Positions 1-9,552 of a DNA stretch of 64,000 bases are shown one piece after another. Made by a program: the position numbers and the translations under genes. Positions within the stretch are counted from its first letter, which is position 1, and every line of letters begins with the position of its first letter. The stretch comes from Bacteroidales bacterium UBA4345 (GTDB lineage: Bacteria > Bacteroidota > Bacteroidia > Bacteroidales > Paludibacteraceae). The notes beneath the pieces are model-generated. The model did not search any database, was not told the DNA's origin, and worked only from the letters and a program-made list of their open reading frames with translations. The stretch lies in the NCBI GenBank assembly GCA_002396385.1, contig DGTD01000079.1:1-64000 (forward strand), written 5' to 3'.

Positions 1-2
1 TC

Positions 3-3000
3 GTTTATTGGGGTTGTAACGAAGGAAATGGTGGTGTGGCTCCGGTCGATGCCGCTACTGCTAAAAAATGGTCGTCGGGTGCACAAGGCGTGTTGCCTGT
101 CCTTGCCCGTTATTGCGACGCTAGTGGCAAACCTGGTCCGTTAGTTGACGATGCGGTAAGCATTTCGCGTGGCGATAACTTCGACTTCATGGTTAACGAT
201 AAAGACGAGTACTATGTGTGGGGGTTGAACGATATGGGTCAGTGCGGTACTGGTGGCTCTGTTGAAAAATACAACTGTTTGACTAAATTGACAACCATCC
301 CTTGTGAAATCCAGGATAACTGTCCTACTGTCTTTATGATAGACAGGATTAAATGCCCGGGCGAAGAAATTGAGTTGGACTGTGGTTTTGTCGTTCCTAA
401 GGGAAAGGAAGAACGCTATTACGTTACTTGGTGGTTCAACGGAAAAGTATTGAATACCTCAACTAAAGATGCTTCGGAGGCTGAACGTTTGGCCGACAAA
501 TTTAACAAGGCTTCTATTTTTGTGACAGAGCCTGGTGAATACAAGGTGAAGGTGGAATATATAGGTCTCAACATCCCTTGTGATGCTTGTGAACCTGATT
601 CTACCACCATAACTGTAAGTGATATGATGATGCCAATCGATACCGTCATCACTTCTATGAACTGCGTGGCTGATCCGCTCTCACCATCTGCTTCTGATAT
701 GATTTGTTATGAGTTCGCTGTGAACTCAGATTTCTACACTTCTAAACAGAAGGCAACTTTTGCGGTGTTCTCGACTGAGACCAGCAAAGATACGCTCGAC
801 CAGTATTCTTCGAATGGTGGCGGTAGTCCAATTAAGTTCTGTGTGACTGGTGACAAAATAGGAAAGACCGAGGTGCACGATAATAAGGACGAGGAAAGCA
901 AAGATACGACCTACACCGTCTGGTTGGAAGACATTACCTCTTTCGAGACCTATCTATATAAGGATGAGAAAGGCTCGTTGTTTAAAACTGGAGGCTCGTT
1001 CCAGTCTTATGGTTTGCTGATTGATGCTTACTCAGATGCCGATTTGAAGTCGTTTGATATAGCGGCTAAGAGCTATTCGGGTGAGGCGCAAATTACAGCG
1101 ACCCCAGTTGTGTATATGGCCGCAAAGAATACAAATGGTATTTATGTGGTGGGAGATGTCTTCTGGACAGGAAAAACCCAGACGTTTACCATTGATGATT
1201 CGGGACCTAATTTGTGTACTGTAAAATGTGATGTTCGCTTGCCTGGAAGCCCTGCGCGTGGTGTACGTTATATTTTAGGTATGAACTTTAAAGGCAATTG
1301 CACAGTTTACGAGTTTGGCGCTCCTGCACAAAAGCAGAATTCTCCTGAATTCGTTTCTCCGGTTATCGATTCTGAAAAGTTCGGTATTTATGCGATGGGT
1401 GCGACTGCCAATTCTTATACGGCAAGTTCCAATGGTTCTACTAAATTGTGTTATGCGAACATCTTGTTCGGTAAGCTGACCGATTATGACTGCGGACGTA
1501 TTAAGTTGACTGCAAAATATGGCTGTCCTCCATGTAACCAGCCTGACGGCATTGTTGAGATCGCTTCGACTGTCGAGGCTAAAAACGATACTGTTTCCCT
1601 CTGCCGTGAAACGGGTGGAACTACACTGAGCGTTGAAAATATTGCAAAAGCTTCGGAACCAACCGCAGCCTTCGACATTCTTTGGTTCAAGACTGCCACG
1701 ATGGCCGATGCTGACGCCATCCAGAAAGATTTGAAAGCAACTTCTTCGTCGATAAAGGTTAATTGGGAAGATATTCCTGAAGGCACTTCGCAGAAGTACT
1801 ATTTGAAAATACGTGACAACGAGAAACCTGAGGCTAGCTCTTGTTGGGTAATCGATACCATCGTAATTAAGGCGAACAAGGTCCCAACTGTTCCTCTTAT
1901 TGAAGTGGACCCTTATTGTGAGGGCAAACTTACCGATGCTGAGGCGAACGAGATAGCTAACAAGTTTGTTGACCTCGGACAGTTGGAGGTTTACAGCTTG
2001 AAAAATGATGCCGGCACTGACTTGGCTGGTGCTTCTGTCCTTTCTTCTCTTGCCGCCGATTTGGCTGGCCTGACCGCTGGCGATCATACTTACACCATGC
2101 AGGTGAAAGATGCGGTGACTGGCTGTATGAGCGAAGACTCTACAATAACCGTTAAGGTGAATGCGGTGCCAGACGCTCCTGCTGTGAATGACCTTTCAAT
2201 GCTGAAAGAAAATGCGTCTGAAACAGTAGAACCTGGAGCTACCGCTTCTACCGATTGTACAATTACTTGGTATACGAAGAAGGATTTGAGCGATGGCTCT
2301 ACAACTGCTCCTAAACAAGATAAAAGTATTCCTGGTACTTATGTTTACTATGTCAGCCAGACAAGTGCCGATGGTTGCGAGAGCGACACTACCCACTTTA
2401 CAGTAACTGTAAACGATGCTCCTAAACCAAATACACGCGATACTGTAATCTGTAAGGGTGAATTGGTTGATTTGGCGGGACGTGTGACCCGTTTGAATTC
2501 CGATTATCTTTTGAATTGGTATACTTCTGAGTCAGCTCCAAAGGGTACTGGCGATAATGCTGCTCCTACATTCTCTGAAACAAAGCCTGGTCAGTATACC
2601 TATTATGTGTCTCAGACCAACCAGATTACTGGTGCTGAAAGTGAGAAGGCAAGTTTCACTGTAACGGTTGTTGGTGTTGATCCGGCTACTGTTCTTGTTC
2701 CTGAAACAACTTATTGTAAGGGTGAGCCTAATCCAGCCAGTGTGGCTACAATGGTCAAGGTGGCAAGCGATGAGGCCAATTATATCTATGCTGATGAAGC
2801 GGGTATGATCTGGACTGACGGTAGTGGCTCGGTATTGTCGGCCAGCCAGCTTGTTCCTGTTACTGACGTTGAAATGACCACCAGCTACCTTTACTCTGTT
2901 GTGCAGACCTATACCATTCCTTCGTCGGCTGCACAATGTAAGGGCGAGCCTGTAAGCGTGGCAGTTAATGTTACGGTTGTAGATGAACCTAAGGGTGACC

Positions 3001-6000
3001 ACGTAGTTAACTACTTGAAGAGCGATGGCGCTGACAATGGCGGCAAGTTCGTTGATGTTCTTACGAAGAACCCTTCTGTAGCAGTTCCTGATGCCGGTTG
3101 CACCTTGGTATGGTACGATGCGGCTGGTGTGAAGTTGAATTCGGCTCCAACACCTCCATACGACCCTAACCAGTCGGAGGATGTTGAGTTTGTATACTAC
3201 GTTAGCCAGGTAAATGCCAATGGTTGCGAAAGTGAGTCAACCAAAGTGGTTGTGACGGTTTCTTCATCTCCTATGCCAACTGCAAACCATGTTGCTTATT
3301 GTGAAGCCGATCCTGACGCTGCTTCCACTCCGCTCACTGCTAACATCCAGACTACTGGTACCGGTAATGATACGGAAAGCGACTACGAGTTGGTATGGTA
3401 TGGCGAAACCAACCCTAACGAGTTGACTAATGCGCAAAAAGAGGCGTTGGAGTCTACTACTGCTCCTACTCCTTCAAATAAGATAACCGATGGGTCTACC
3501 AAACAGATTTACACTTACTATGTGGCCCAAAAGAATGTTCACACTGGTGCTGTGAGCCGTGCAATAGCTGTTTGTGACACCGTTTATGCTGCTCCTGTTC
3601 TTGTAACGAACAATCCGTCTCCGGTTTGTGAACCTGCAACCGTTGACTTGTCGAGCAAGGAAATCTGGAAAGATGCGGTTCCTCAGAACTGGGTAATGGC
3701 TTGGCTCGACGAATCGCAGCAGAATCCGGTGGGTGAGCCTACCGAGATCAAACAGTCGGGTACATTCTATGCAAAAGCTTATTTTAAAGTGCAAGGAAAG
3801 CAATGTACTTCGAACTTGGCCGAAATCAATGTCGAGGTACACTACATCCGTGGATTGGCAATCGAGGGCTCGAACACTACTTGTCCACAAACGGGTGTCG
3901 ATTTGACTGCTGTATATGATGAAATCAATCCTAGCGCACAAGCTTTGTTCAAGTGGACAAGCGCTGGTGCTGGCGATGATCCTGCACCTATCAAGACTGA
4001 GACCTACTCTACACCTAATCTTGCAGGTCCTGCCGGTAACACTTATACTTACACTTTGACCGCATCGGCTGGTGCTTGTGTAGATATCAACGGAGGCAAT
4101 CACCTTATTACTATTGGCGATGGTCCTGTTGAGGGTTCTGTGAAGATATCGGAAGAAGGAAATACAGAATCGACTACTGAAACGGTGACTGACAAAGGTC
4201 TGGTATTCTATTCGTGTGGCAACCCTGTGACAATCGACCTTTCTGGCGTAAACAAGACAGATGGTGATTTCGATTGGACTATTGCCGGCGGAATCATTCA
4301 TACCGGTGCCACTTACACCATTGACAAACCAACCAATACTGTTTACCACATTGAATATGTGAACAACTGTAAGACTGGTTTCGATATTCAAATAATCAGT
4401 GTCCCAGTTGCTGTAACCTCAACCAATACCCCTGTAGTGGTCTGCGATGGCCAGGACTTCAGTGCTGAGTTGACTATTGCTTGTGTTGAGAATACTTACA
4501 AGATTGCATGGTTCCAAGACGGTAAAGAACTGATTGGTCAGACCGACCGTGTGTTGTCGTTCTCGCCTGCAACTCCTGAAAACGATGGTGTTTACTCTTA
4601 TAAAGTAACCAACCGTGGATGTACGGTTGAGGAAAAGATTGCTCAGGGCGAACCTGTCAAGGTGAAACCTTACATCGAATTTACAGCACAGCCTGAGTAC
4701 ATTGTTCGTAACGGTGACCCATTGTCAGTTCCTCTGTCTATTACTGTACCTGCTGTTGGTGAACCTTCAAGCATTGAATGGACTGAGGGCGGCGTAAGTT
4801 TTGCATCTGGCAATCCTCTCACTTTGTCAGCGGTAACTGCCGACCATAACTTTAAGGTGGTGTTGTCTGACGATGACTACTGTTCTGCTGAGGGTAGTGT
4901 GGTAGTAAAGAAGGATGCTCGTTTGAAACTGAATGTACAGCTTGATGACCAGATGTGTGCAAGTGACTTCCGTGAACTTGTTATCGATACTACTGGTACT
5001 GGTCGCTTTATCTTCCCTGAACGCATGCAGATCTACATTGTAGAGAATGTTGGTGGCGAATCGAAGAAGATTGAAGGCGGTTGGATTTGGAAGGACAATA
5101 TGCTCCGTTATACGGTTAAACCTGCTTCAGATGCGATTTACACTGTAAACTTCATTTATCGTGAGGGTGAACCTGAAGAGCAGACTGAAACTGTAACGAA
5201 GACTTTGAAAGTGCTCCCTCCTATCGAAATTGTATTGCCGGAAGGCTTGAAACTTTGTGGTGATGGTGATAACAATTTCGATATTGAGTTAGAGTCTGTA
5301 ACTCCTACTGGTACTTTGGTTACCTGGGATGACGATGAGTCAATTGTGTCTGGTCGTGATGGTAATTCTATAACCATTAATCCTGTATTCGATGAGTCGG
5401 CCTCTTCTAACAGTTTCTATAAGTCGTATAAGTTGACCGCTTCTTACAGCATTTGTTCTGAAGTCACTAAGTATGTGACCGTAAGGGTTGACCGTCCGTT
5501 GGTCGGCGAATTGAAAGGTCCTGAAATCATTTGTGAGGGTACTACTGCTACAATCGACGCTTCTGATTACAATTCGGATACCTACACATGGACTAGCCAA
5601 GACGACGAGAAGTTCCCTGAAAAGGCTGTCTCTCCTGCAATTTATGTCACTCCAACCTATTCATCGACCTACAATGTGGAGATGACCCGCGGTGAGTGTT
5701 CGGCAGAAGACAGTTGGTCTGTTATTGTGTCGGCTAAACCTGAAATTGTAAGTATCGATTCTATTAAGTATCATACCCGTACAATTCAGGTAAGTGGTGG
5801 CGCTACTCCTTATCACTTCTTTATTGAAGATGTGACACCAACCCCTGTAACCGATGCAACAATCGACAACATACCATTCGGTTACCATAATGTTGCAGTG
5901 GTTGACGATGCGGGTTGTTCGGTAGTAGCAGGCTTTAATGTTCTTTCTCCTGGTATTAAAATTCCTAAGATTTTATCTCCTAACGGTGATGGTGTTGACG

Positions 6001-6221
6001 ACCGTATCACATCTCCTGTAATCAAGGAGGCTTATCCTGATGCAAAGATTTGCATCTACGACCGTTATGGTAAGAAGTTGGCCGAGTATAAAGGCTCGGA
6101 CGAAGGTTGGGATGGTACTTATGGAGGTAAGGAAATGAAGTCTACCGACTATTGGTACGAAATCGAAATCCAAGAATTGCAACAGACTTATACTGGCCAC
6201 TTCACTCTGATGCGTCAATAA
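3..6221 (+). CDS. Giant T9SS-secreted surface protein with RCC1-like and Ig-like repeats (5' end missing)
   Basis: The frame is open from the left edge, so the true start lies outside; the GTG at 36 is internal. 2,072 residues are visible. Near the N-terminus is an RCC1-like unit (YYVWGLNDMGQCGTGG). A long cysteine-containing stretch of Ig/PKD-like repeats follows, with a recurring YYVSQ/YYVAQ motif at about bases 2346, 2602, 3196 and 3516. The last ~85 residues (from about base 5960) match the gliding-motility/T9SS type B sorting domain: SPNGDGVDDRI, then CIYDRYGKKL, EGWDGTYGGK and a final GHFTLMR. By family knowledge such proteins are exported by the type IX system and attached to or released from the surface, often as adhesins. 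The actual ligand is unknown. A strong terminator follows the stop. Confidence 0.88.
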   Translation, partial: VYWGCNEGNGGVAPVDAATAKKWSSGAQGVLPVLARYCDASGKPGPLVDDAVSISRGDNFDFMVNDKDEYYVWGLNDMGQCGTGGSVEKYNCLTKLTTIPCEIQDNCPTVFMIDRIKCPGEEIELDCGFVVPKGKEERYYVTWWFNGKVLNTSTKDASEAERLADKFNKASIFVTEPGEYKVKVEYIGLNIPCDACEPDSTTITVSDMMMPIDTVITSMNCVADPLSPSASDMICYEFAVNSDFYTSKQKATFAVFSTETSKDTLDQYSSNGGGSPIKFCVTGDKIGKTEVHDNKDEESKDTTYTVWLEDITSFETYLYKDEKGSLFKTGGSFQSYGLLIDAYSDADLKSFDIAAKSYSGEAQITATPVVYMAAKNTNGIYVVGDVFWTGKTQTFTIDDSGPNLCTVKCDVRLPGSPARGVRYILGMNFKGNCTVYEFGAPAQKQNSPEFVSPVIDSEKFGIYAMGATANSYTASSNGSTKLCYANILFGKLTDYDCGRIKLTAKYGCPPCNQPDGIVEIASTVEAKNDTVSLCRETGGTTLSVENIAKASEPTAAFDILWFKTATMADADAIQKDLKATSSSIKVNWEDIPEGTSQKYYLKIRDNEKPEASSCWVIDTIVIKANKVPTVPLIEVDPYCEGKLTDAEANEIANKFVDLGQLEVYSLKNDAGTDLAGASVLSSLAADLAGLTAGDHTYTMQVKDAVTGCMSEDSTITVKVNAVPDAPAVNDLSMLKENASETVEPGATASTDCTITWYTKKDLSDGSTTAPKQDKSIPGTYVYYVSQTSADGCESDTTHFTVTVNDAPKPNTRDTVICKGELVDLAGRVTRLNSDYLLNWYTSESAPKGTGDNAAPTFSETKPGQYTYYVSQTNQITGAESEKASFTVTVVGVDPATVLVPETTYCKGEPNPASVATMVKVASDEANYIYADEAGMIWTDGSGSVLSASQLVPVTDVEMTTSYLYSVVQTYTIPSSAAQCKGEPVSVAVNVTVVDEPKGDHVVNYLKSDGADNGGKFVDVLTKNPSVAVPDAGCTLVWYDAAGVKLNSAPTPPYDPNQSEDVEFVYYVSQVNANGCESESTKVVVTVSSSPMPTANHVAYCEADPDAASTPLTANIQTTGTGNDTESDYELVWYGETNPNELTNAQKEALESTTAPTPSNKITDGSTKQIYTYYVAQKNVHTGAVSRAIAVCDTVYAAPVLVTNNPSPVCEPATVDLSSKEIWKDAVPQNWVMAWLDESQQNPVGEPTEIKQSGTFYAKAYFKVQGKQCTSNLAEINVEVHYIRGLAIEGSNTTCPQTGVDLTAVYDEINPSAQALFKWTSAGAGDDPAPIKTETYSTPNLAGPAGNTYTYTLTASAGACVDINGGNHLITIGDGPVEGSVKISEEGNTESTTETVTDKGLVFYSCGNPVTIDLSGVNKTDGDFDWTIAGGIIHTGATYTIDKPTNTVYHIEYVNNCKTGFDIQIISVPVAVTSTNTPVVVCDGQDFSAELTIACVENTYKIAWFQDGKELIGQTDRVLSFSPATPENDGVYSYKVTNRGCTVEEKIAQGEPVKVKPYIEFTAQPEYIVRNGDPLSVPLSITVPAVGEPSSIEWTEGGVSFASGNPLTLSAVTADHNFKVVLSDDDYCSAEGSVVVKKDARLKLNVQLDDQMCASDFRELVIDTTGTGRFIFPERMQIYIVENVGGESKKIEGGWIWKDNMLRYTVKPASDAIYTVNFIYREGEPEEQTETVTKTLKVLPPIEIVLPEGLKLCGDGDNNFDIELESVTPTGTLVTWDDDESIVSGRDGNSITINPVFDESASSNSFYKSYKLTASYSICSEVTKYVTVRVDRPLVGELKGPEIICEGTTATIDASDYNSDTYTWTSQDDEKFPEKAVSPAIYVTPTYSSTYNVEMTRGECSAEDSWSVIVSAKPEIVSIDSIKYHTRTIQVSGGATPYHFFIEDVTPTPVTDATIDNIPFGYHNVAVVDDAGCSVVAGFNVLSPGIKIPKILSPNGDGVDDRITSPVIKEAYPDAKICIYDRYGKKLAEYKGSDEGWDGTYGGKEMKSTDYWYEIEIQELQQTYTGHFTLMRQ

Positions 6222-6242
6222 GGCTTGTTAGTTGAATATATG

Positions 6243-6275
6243 AAAGCACCCGGTGTTTATCGGGTGCTTTTTTGT
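6243..6275 (+). terminator. Intrinsic terminator of the giant surface protein gene
   Basis: A perfect 10-bp stem AAAGCACCCG / CGGGTGCTTT (6243-6252 and 6261-6270) with an 8-base loop, followed by a T-run. Confidence 0.9.
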
Positions 6276-6305
6276 TGTGTGCACTAGAGTTATTTTGTAA
6301 TTTTG
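6271..6305 (+). promoter_or_regulatory. Candidate promoter for cysE
   Basis: The -7 box TAATTTTG is at 6298-6305 and fits TAnnTTTG. A TTTG at 6271-6274 lies 23 bp upstream, slightly far for the usual -33 element, and overlaps the preceding terminator's T-tract. The start codon is 19 bp downstream. Confidence 0.5.
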
Positions 6306-6324
6306 TACACTATTTTATGTTAGT

Positions 6325-7230
6325 ATGGCTACGCACAAGAAGATTGATACCAAATTAATGTCGGTAATTGATTCATTATCTGATTTCGACTCTTTTAAAA
6401 ATACTTGTCATACAAGTGATGGCCTTCCGTTCCCATCGGAGGCTAAGTTGAGACAGATAGTTGAACTTACACGCGAAATTTTGTTCCCGGGCTATTTCGG
6501 GAATTCGTTCGTTGATAAAAACACCTTGAAATTCCACATGGGTGTCAATGTTGAGCGTTTAAGCGCCTGTCTGACTGAGCAAGTGATGGCCGGATTGTGC
6601 TTTGAAATAAAAAACGATCAGGCGGCGCTTGAAAAAAACAGAGAGGATGCCCGTCGCATTTCTTCTGATTTCATTGCCCAGTTGCCTGAAATGAGAAGAG
6701 TGTTGATGACAGATGTGGTTGCCGCATACAATGGCGATCCGGCAGCTAAAAGCTTTGGTGAGATCATTCTCTGTTATCCGACTTTTAAAGCCGTTTCGAA
6801 TCACCGTATGGCGCATGCCCTGCTTAAGTTGGGGGTTCCCCTTATACCTCGAATTATTTCAGAAATGGCCCATTCCGAGACGGGCATTGATATCCATCCA
6901 GGTGCTACAATTGGCGGTTATTTCTCTATTGACCATGGAACAGGTGTGGTTATTGGCGAAACTGCCATTATCGGTAACAATGTCAAACTTTACCAAGGCG
7001 TAACTCTAGGTGCGAAAAACTTCCCATTAGATGATAATGGGAATCCGATTAAGGATTTACCTCGTCACCCAATTGTGGAGGATAATGTCATTATCTATTG
7101 TAATGCAACGGTCTTGGGCCGAATTACCATAGGAGAAGGTGCTACCATTGGTGGTAATGTTTGGGTTACCAACGACGTGCCAAAAGGAGAGAAAGTGTTC
7201 CAATCGAAAGTACAGCAAATTTCAAAATAA
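6325..7230 (+). CDS. cysE: Serine O-acetyltransferase (EpsC/CysE type)
   Basis: Transfers acetyl from acetyl-CoA to L-serine, giving O-acetylserine for cysteine synthesis; cytoplasmic. The 301-residue protein has a helical N-terminal half. A left-handed hexapeptide-repeat domain follows from about residue 185: HSETGIDIHPGA, IDHGTGVVIGETA, LYQGVTLGAKNF, then IIYCNATVLG and TIGGNVWV. The histidines of HSETG and IDHGTG are in the expected catalytic positions. The length fits the longer Bacteroidetes form rather than the ~270-residue E. coli enzyme. It has its own promoter and a terminator directly after it; no cysK is in the window. Confidence 0.93.
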   Translation: MATHKKIDTKLMSVIDSLSDFDSFKNTCHTSDGLPFPSEAKLRQIVELTREILFPGYFGNSFVDKNTLKFHMGVNVERLSACLTEQVMAGLCFEIKNDQAALEKNREDARRISSDFIAQLPEMRRVLMTDVVAAYNGDPAAKSFGEIILCYPTFKAVSNHRMAHALLKLGVPLIPRIISEMAHSETGIDIHPGATIGGYFSIDHGTGVVIGETAIIGNNVKLYQGVTLGAKNFPLDDNGNPIKDLPRHPIVEDNVIIYCNATVLGRITIGEGATIGGNVWVTNDVPKGEKVFQSKVQQISK

Positions 7231-7241
7231 AGATTTTAAGG

Positions 7242-7271
7242 GGCGGCTGTGAATGCCGCCTTTCTTTTTTT
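7242..7271 (+). terminator. Terminator between cysE and birA, abutting the birA start codon
   Basis: Stem GGCGGC (7242-7247) / GCCGCC (7255-7260) with a 7-base loop, then 11 bases that are all T except one C (7261-7271). The next base begins the ATG of birA. Confidence 0.85.
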
Positions 7272-8018
7272 ATGGATTCAATTATTCATTTTAATGTCGT
7301 AGGCTCGACCAACGACGAAATGCAACGTCTGTTAACAGTTAACCGTGATGACGTGGCCGAGGGAACCCTTGTCTATGCAGATGAACAAACAAATGGACGT
7401 GGTCAGGTTGGAAACCATTGGGAGTCGGAACCTGGTAAGAACTTGTTGGCCTCTATCGTTTTGTTTCCCGATTTCCTTCCTGCCGACCGCCAATTCTTGG
7501 TGACACAAATCGGGGCCCTCGCTGTTCGTGATTTCCTAACTTTACATGTCGGATTAAACAGCGTGACGGTAAAGTGGCCGAATGATGTCTACGTGCAGGA
7601 CAAAAAAATTAGCGGGACACTCAATGAGGCCATGTTGATGGGGAAGCGTATGGCTTATGTGATTTTGGGTGTTGGTATAAATTTGAATCAGAAGACATTC
7701 TCCTCTTATCCTGTCAATCCGGTTTCTGTGTCGCATTTAACGGAAAAAGAGTTTGATGTTGATCGAGCTGCGCTTCTGTTGCGGCAGTGTGTCATGTTGC
7801 GTTATATGCAGTTGGTAAATGGTGAAGAAGAACAGATAAGGTCGGAGTATTTGTCTGTAATGTATAGAAGACACGGTTTTTATGAGTATGAAGACGATTC
7901 TGGATGCGTTTTTTCTGCTAAATTGGTGACTGTACATCCCGAAGGAGAATTGGAACTCGAACTGCGGGATGGAAAACACCGTACCTTCCTGTTTAAACAG
8001 GTGAAATTTGTGCTGTAA
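7272..8018 (+). CDS. birA: Biotin--[acetyl-CoA-carboxylase] ligase, monofunctional
   Basis: Attaches biotin to the biotin carboxyl carrier protein through biotinyl-AMP. Start chosen at 7272 (MDSIIHFNVVGSTNDEM), where similarity to the catalytic domain begins; the frame is open further upstream but that part overlaps cysE. The motif GRGQVGNHWESEPGKN is the biotin/AMP-binding loop (GRGRxGRxW in the family), followed by VKWPNDVYVQDKKISG, the conserved KWPND motif. The 248 residues lack the N-terminal helix-turn-helix of E. coli BirA, so it should be an enzyme and not a repressor. No ribosome-binding site is possible because a terminator T-tract ends at the start codon. Confidence 0.92.
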   Translation: MDSIIHFNVVGSTNDEMQRLLTVNRDDVAEGTLVYADEQTNGRGQVGNHWESEPGKNLLASIVLFPDFLPADRQFLVTQIGALAVRDFLTLHVGLNSVTVKWPNDVYVQDKKISGTLNEAMLMGKRMAYVILGVGINLNQKTFSSYPVNPVSVSHLTEKEFDVDRAALLLRQCVMLRYMQLVNGEEEQIRSEYLSVMYRRHGFYEYEDDSGCVFSAKLVTVHPEGELELELRDGKHRTFLFKQVKFVL

Positions 8019-8047
8019 GTTGTTTTTAATAGCGTGTTTTGTGATAA

Positions 8048-8090
8048 AATGCTCGTTTTTCTTATGAAAATCGAGCATTGTTTTATTGTT
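8048..8090 (+). terminator. Likely terminator after birA
   Basis: Inverted repeat AATGCTCG (8048-8055) / CGAGCATT (8072-8079), extended inward by TTTTC/GAAAA. It is followed by a T-rich stretch broken by A and G. Confidence 0.7.
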
Positions 8091-8244
8091 TTACTGGAAT
8101 CTGACGAAAATTCTTTCTTTTTGTCGATTATATTTTATAACTAATAGCGGTTGTCCCGTAATAATCTGTTATTGGAATACCTTTTTATCCTCCTTGTTTG
8201 TTAGAATCTCTAAATTGTTTTCGCAAAGACGGGTGTATTGCGCC

Positions 8245-8272
8245 TTTTCGTGAAAAATCGGATTTAACTTTG
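8245..8272 (+). promoter_or_regulatory. Candidate promoter of the porin-P-II-Amt cluster
   Basis: TAACTTTG at 8265-8272 fits the -7 consensus; TTTTCG at 8245-8250 is a weak -33 element. The implied leader is about 105 bases, AT-rich, with no obvious structure. The rest of the 367-base gap 8019-8385 holds only the birA terminator; I see no sigma-54 type TGGC-TTGC site. Confidence 0.5.
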
Positions 8273-8385
8273 TGGTGTAAACAAAAGATAGCAGAAATTA
8301 AAGTTTGATGACTTTTTGGTAAGTGAATTTGATTTTTACTATTAAAAAGATAGAATTATAGAGGTTTTAATAAAATTATTTCAGT

Positions 8386-9114
8386 ATGGTTAAAAAGATT
8401 ACATTCGTAGTGGCTTTGGCAACAGTGAGCTTGCAACCACTAGTGGCACAGGAAGAGGTTGCCGAGACCTCAAAGGAGGCAAAAGTAAAAGTGGAGGCTG
8501 GTGCCGATTTGGTAAGCACGTATGTATGGCGTGGCCAGCAATTGTCAGCAGCGGCTTTCCAGCCCGGCGTTAGCATGAACGTTGGTGGTTTCTCGTTAGG
8601 TGTTTGGGGGTCTGCCGATTTTGAACATGCAATAAATGAATTCGACTGGTTTGCAAGTTATTCAATAAGCGGCTTCTCTATTGGTTTGACTGATTATTGC
8701 GGTGCCGCTGCCCGTCAGGATGACGGGACATTCCCTAGGTATGGCGATTACGACAATCACATTCTGGAACTGAACACCGCTTTCGATTTCGGTGAAGTCT
8801 GCAAGAAATTCGCACTAACAATTTCTGCCAACGTGAACTTGGTTAACGACAAAGATGGGGCTGGTGATGAACAATACTCAACCTATATCGAACTCGGATA
8901 TCCGGTTAAAGCAGGTTCTGTAGGAGTCGATTTTGCAGTTGGCCTGACTCCGTTCGAGGGTGCTTACTCCGACAATTTCAACCTTGTAAACCTCTCGGTG
9001 AAAGCGAGCAAGGAACTGCAGTTTACACCATCGTTCAGTCTGCCTGTCTATGCGCAGGGTATAGTGAACCCTTATAGTGAACAGGCGTATCTGGCGTTCG
9101 GTATAACATTCTAA
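8386..9114 (+). CDS. Outer-membrane beta-barrel protein, TorF-like putative porin
   Basis: The 242-residue protein begins with a signal peptide (MVKKITFVVALATVSLQPLVAQ), then short alternating hydrophobic/polar strands rich in G, Y, F and S. It ends in AYLAFGITF with a terminal phenylalanine, as in outer-membrane barrels. The early segment GADLVSTYVWRGQQLS resembles the start of TorF-family putative porins. It lies 34 bp upstream of the P-II gene and then Amt, so I infer that it lets ammonium or a related nitrogen solute cross the outer membrane. The substrate is not evident from sequence. Confidence 0.65.
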   Translation: MVKKITFVVALATVSLQPLVAQEEVAETSKEAKVKVEAGADLVSTYVWRGQQLSAAAFQPGVSMNVGGFSLGVWGSADFEHAINEFDWFASYSISGFSIGLTDYCGAAARQDDGTFPRYGDYDNHILELNTAFDFGEVCKKFALTISANVNLVNDKDGAGDEQYSTYIELGYPVKAGSVGVDFAVGLTPFEGAYSDNFNLVNLSVKASKELQFTPSFSLPVYAQGIVNPYSEQAYLAFGITF

Positions 9115-9148
9115 AAACTTATCTTACCCCAAATAAATTATTACAGAT

Positions 9149-9502
9149 ATGAAAAAACTGGAAGCCATTATCAGAAAGACGAAGTTCGATGACGTCCGCG
9201 ACGCCTTGTTAGAGGCTGACATCGAATGGTTCTCATTCTACGAGGTTAGAGGTATGGGAAAGTCGTTACAGTCGCGTATCTATCGTGGTGTAATGTACGA
9301 CACCAGTATCATTGAGCGAATGCTCGTGTCGATTGTCGTGCGCGACATAAATGTGGAAAAGACCGTTCAGGCTATCATAAAGGCTGCCCGTACGGGTGAC
9401 GTGGGCGATGGAAGAATCTGGGTAATACCCGTAGAGGATGCCATCAGAATACGGACCGGTGAGCGGGGAGACATCTCTCTTTACGATGCCGAAAAGGAAT
9501 AA
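9149..9502 (+). CDS. P-II family nitrogen regulator, GlnK-like
   Basis: A 117-residue trimeric signal protein that in this family binds ATP/ADP and 2-oxoglutarate and plugs Amt. It begins MKKLEAIIRKTKFDDVRDAL as P-II proteins do. The B-loop TGDVGDGRIW and C-loop RIRTGE are conserved. The T-loop GMGKSLQSRIYRGVMYD is one residue shorter than in E. coli. Tyr50 corresponds to the uridylylated Tyr51, but the metal/2-oxoglutarate ligand Gln39 is not conserved and Lys58 is Arg57. Its place just before amt marks it as the GlnK-type partner of that transporter. Confidence 0.92.
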   Translation: MKKLEAIIRKTKFDDVRDALLEADIEWFSFYEVRGMGKSLQSRIYRGVMYDTSIIERMLVSIVVRDINVEKTVQAIIKAARTGDVGDGRIWVIPVEDAIRIRTGERGDISLYDAEKE

Positions 9503-9552
9503 ACACTTTAAGTTAGACAGTGAATATAGATTACCCCAAAAGAAATGTTACT

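Noticed and set aside
8019..8385. Sigma-54 promoter before the P-II/Amt cluster
   Set aside because: No TGGC-N-TTGC element was found by eye; an ordinary Bacteroidetes -7 box is present instead.
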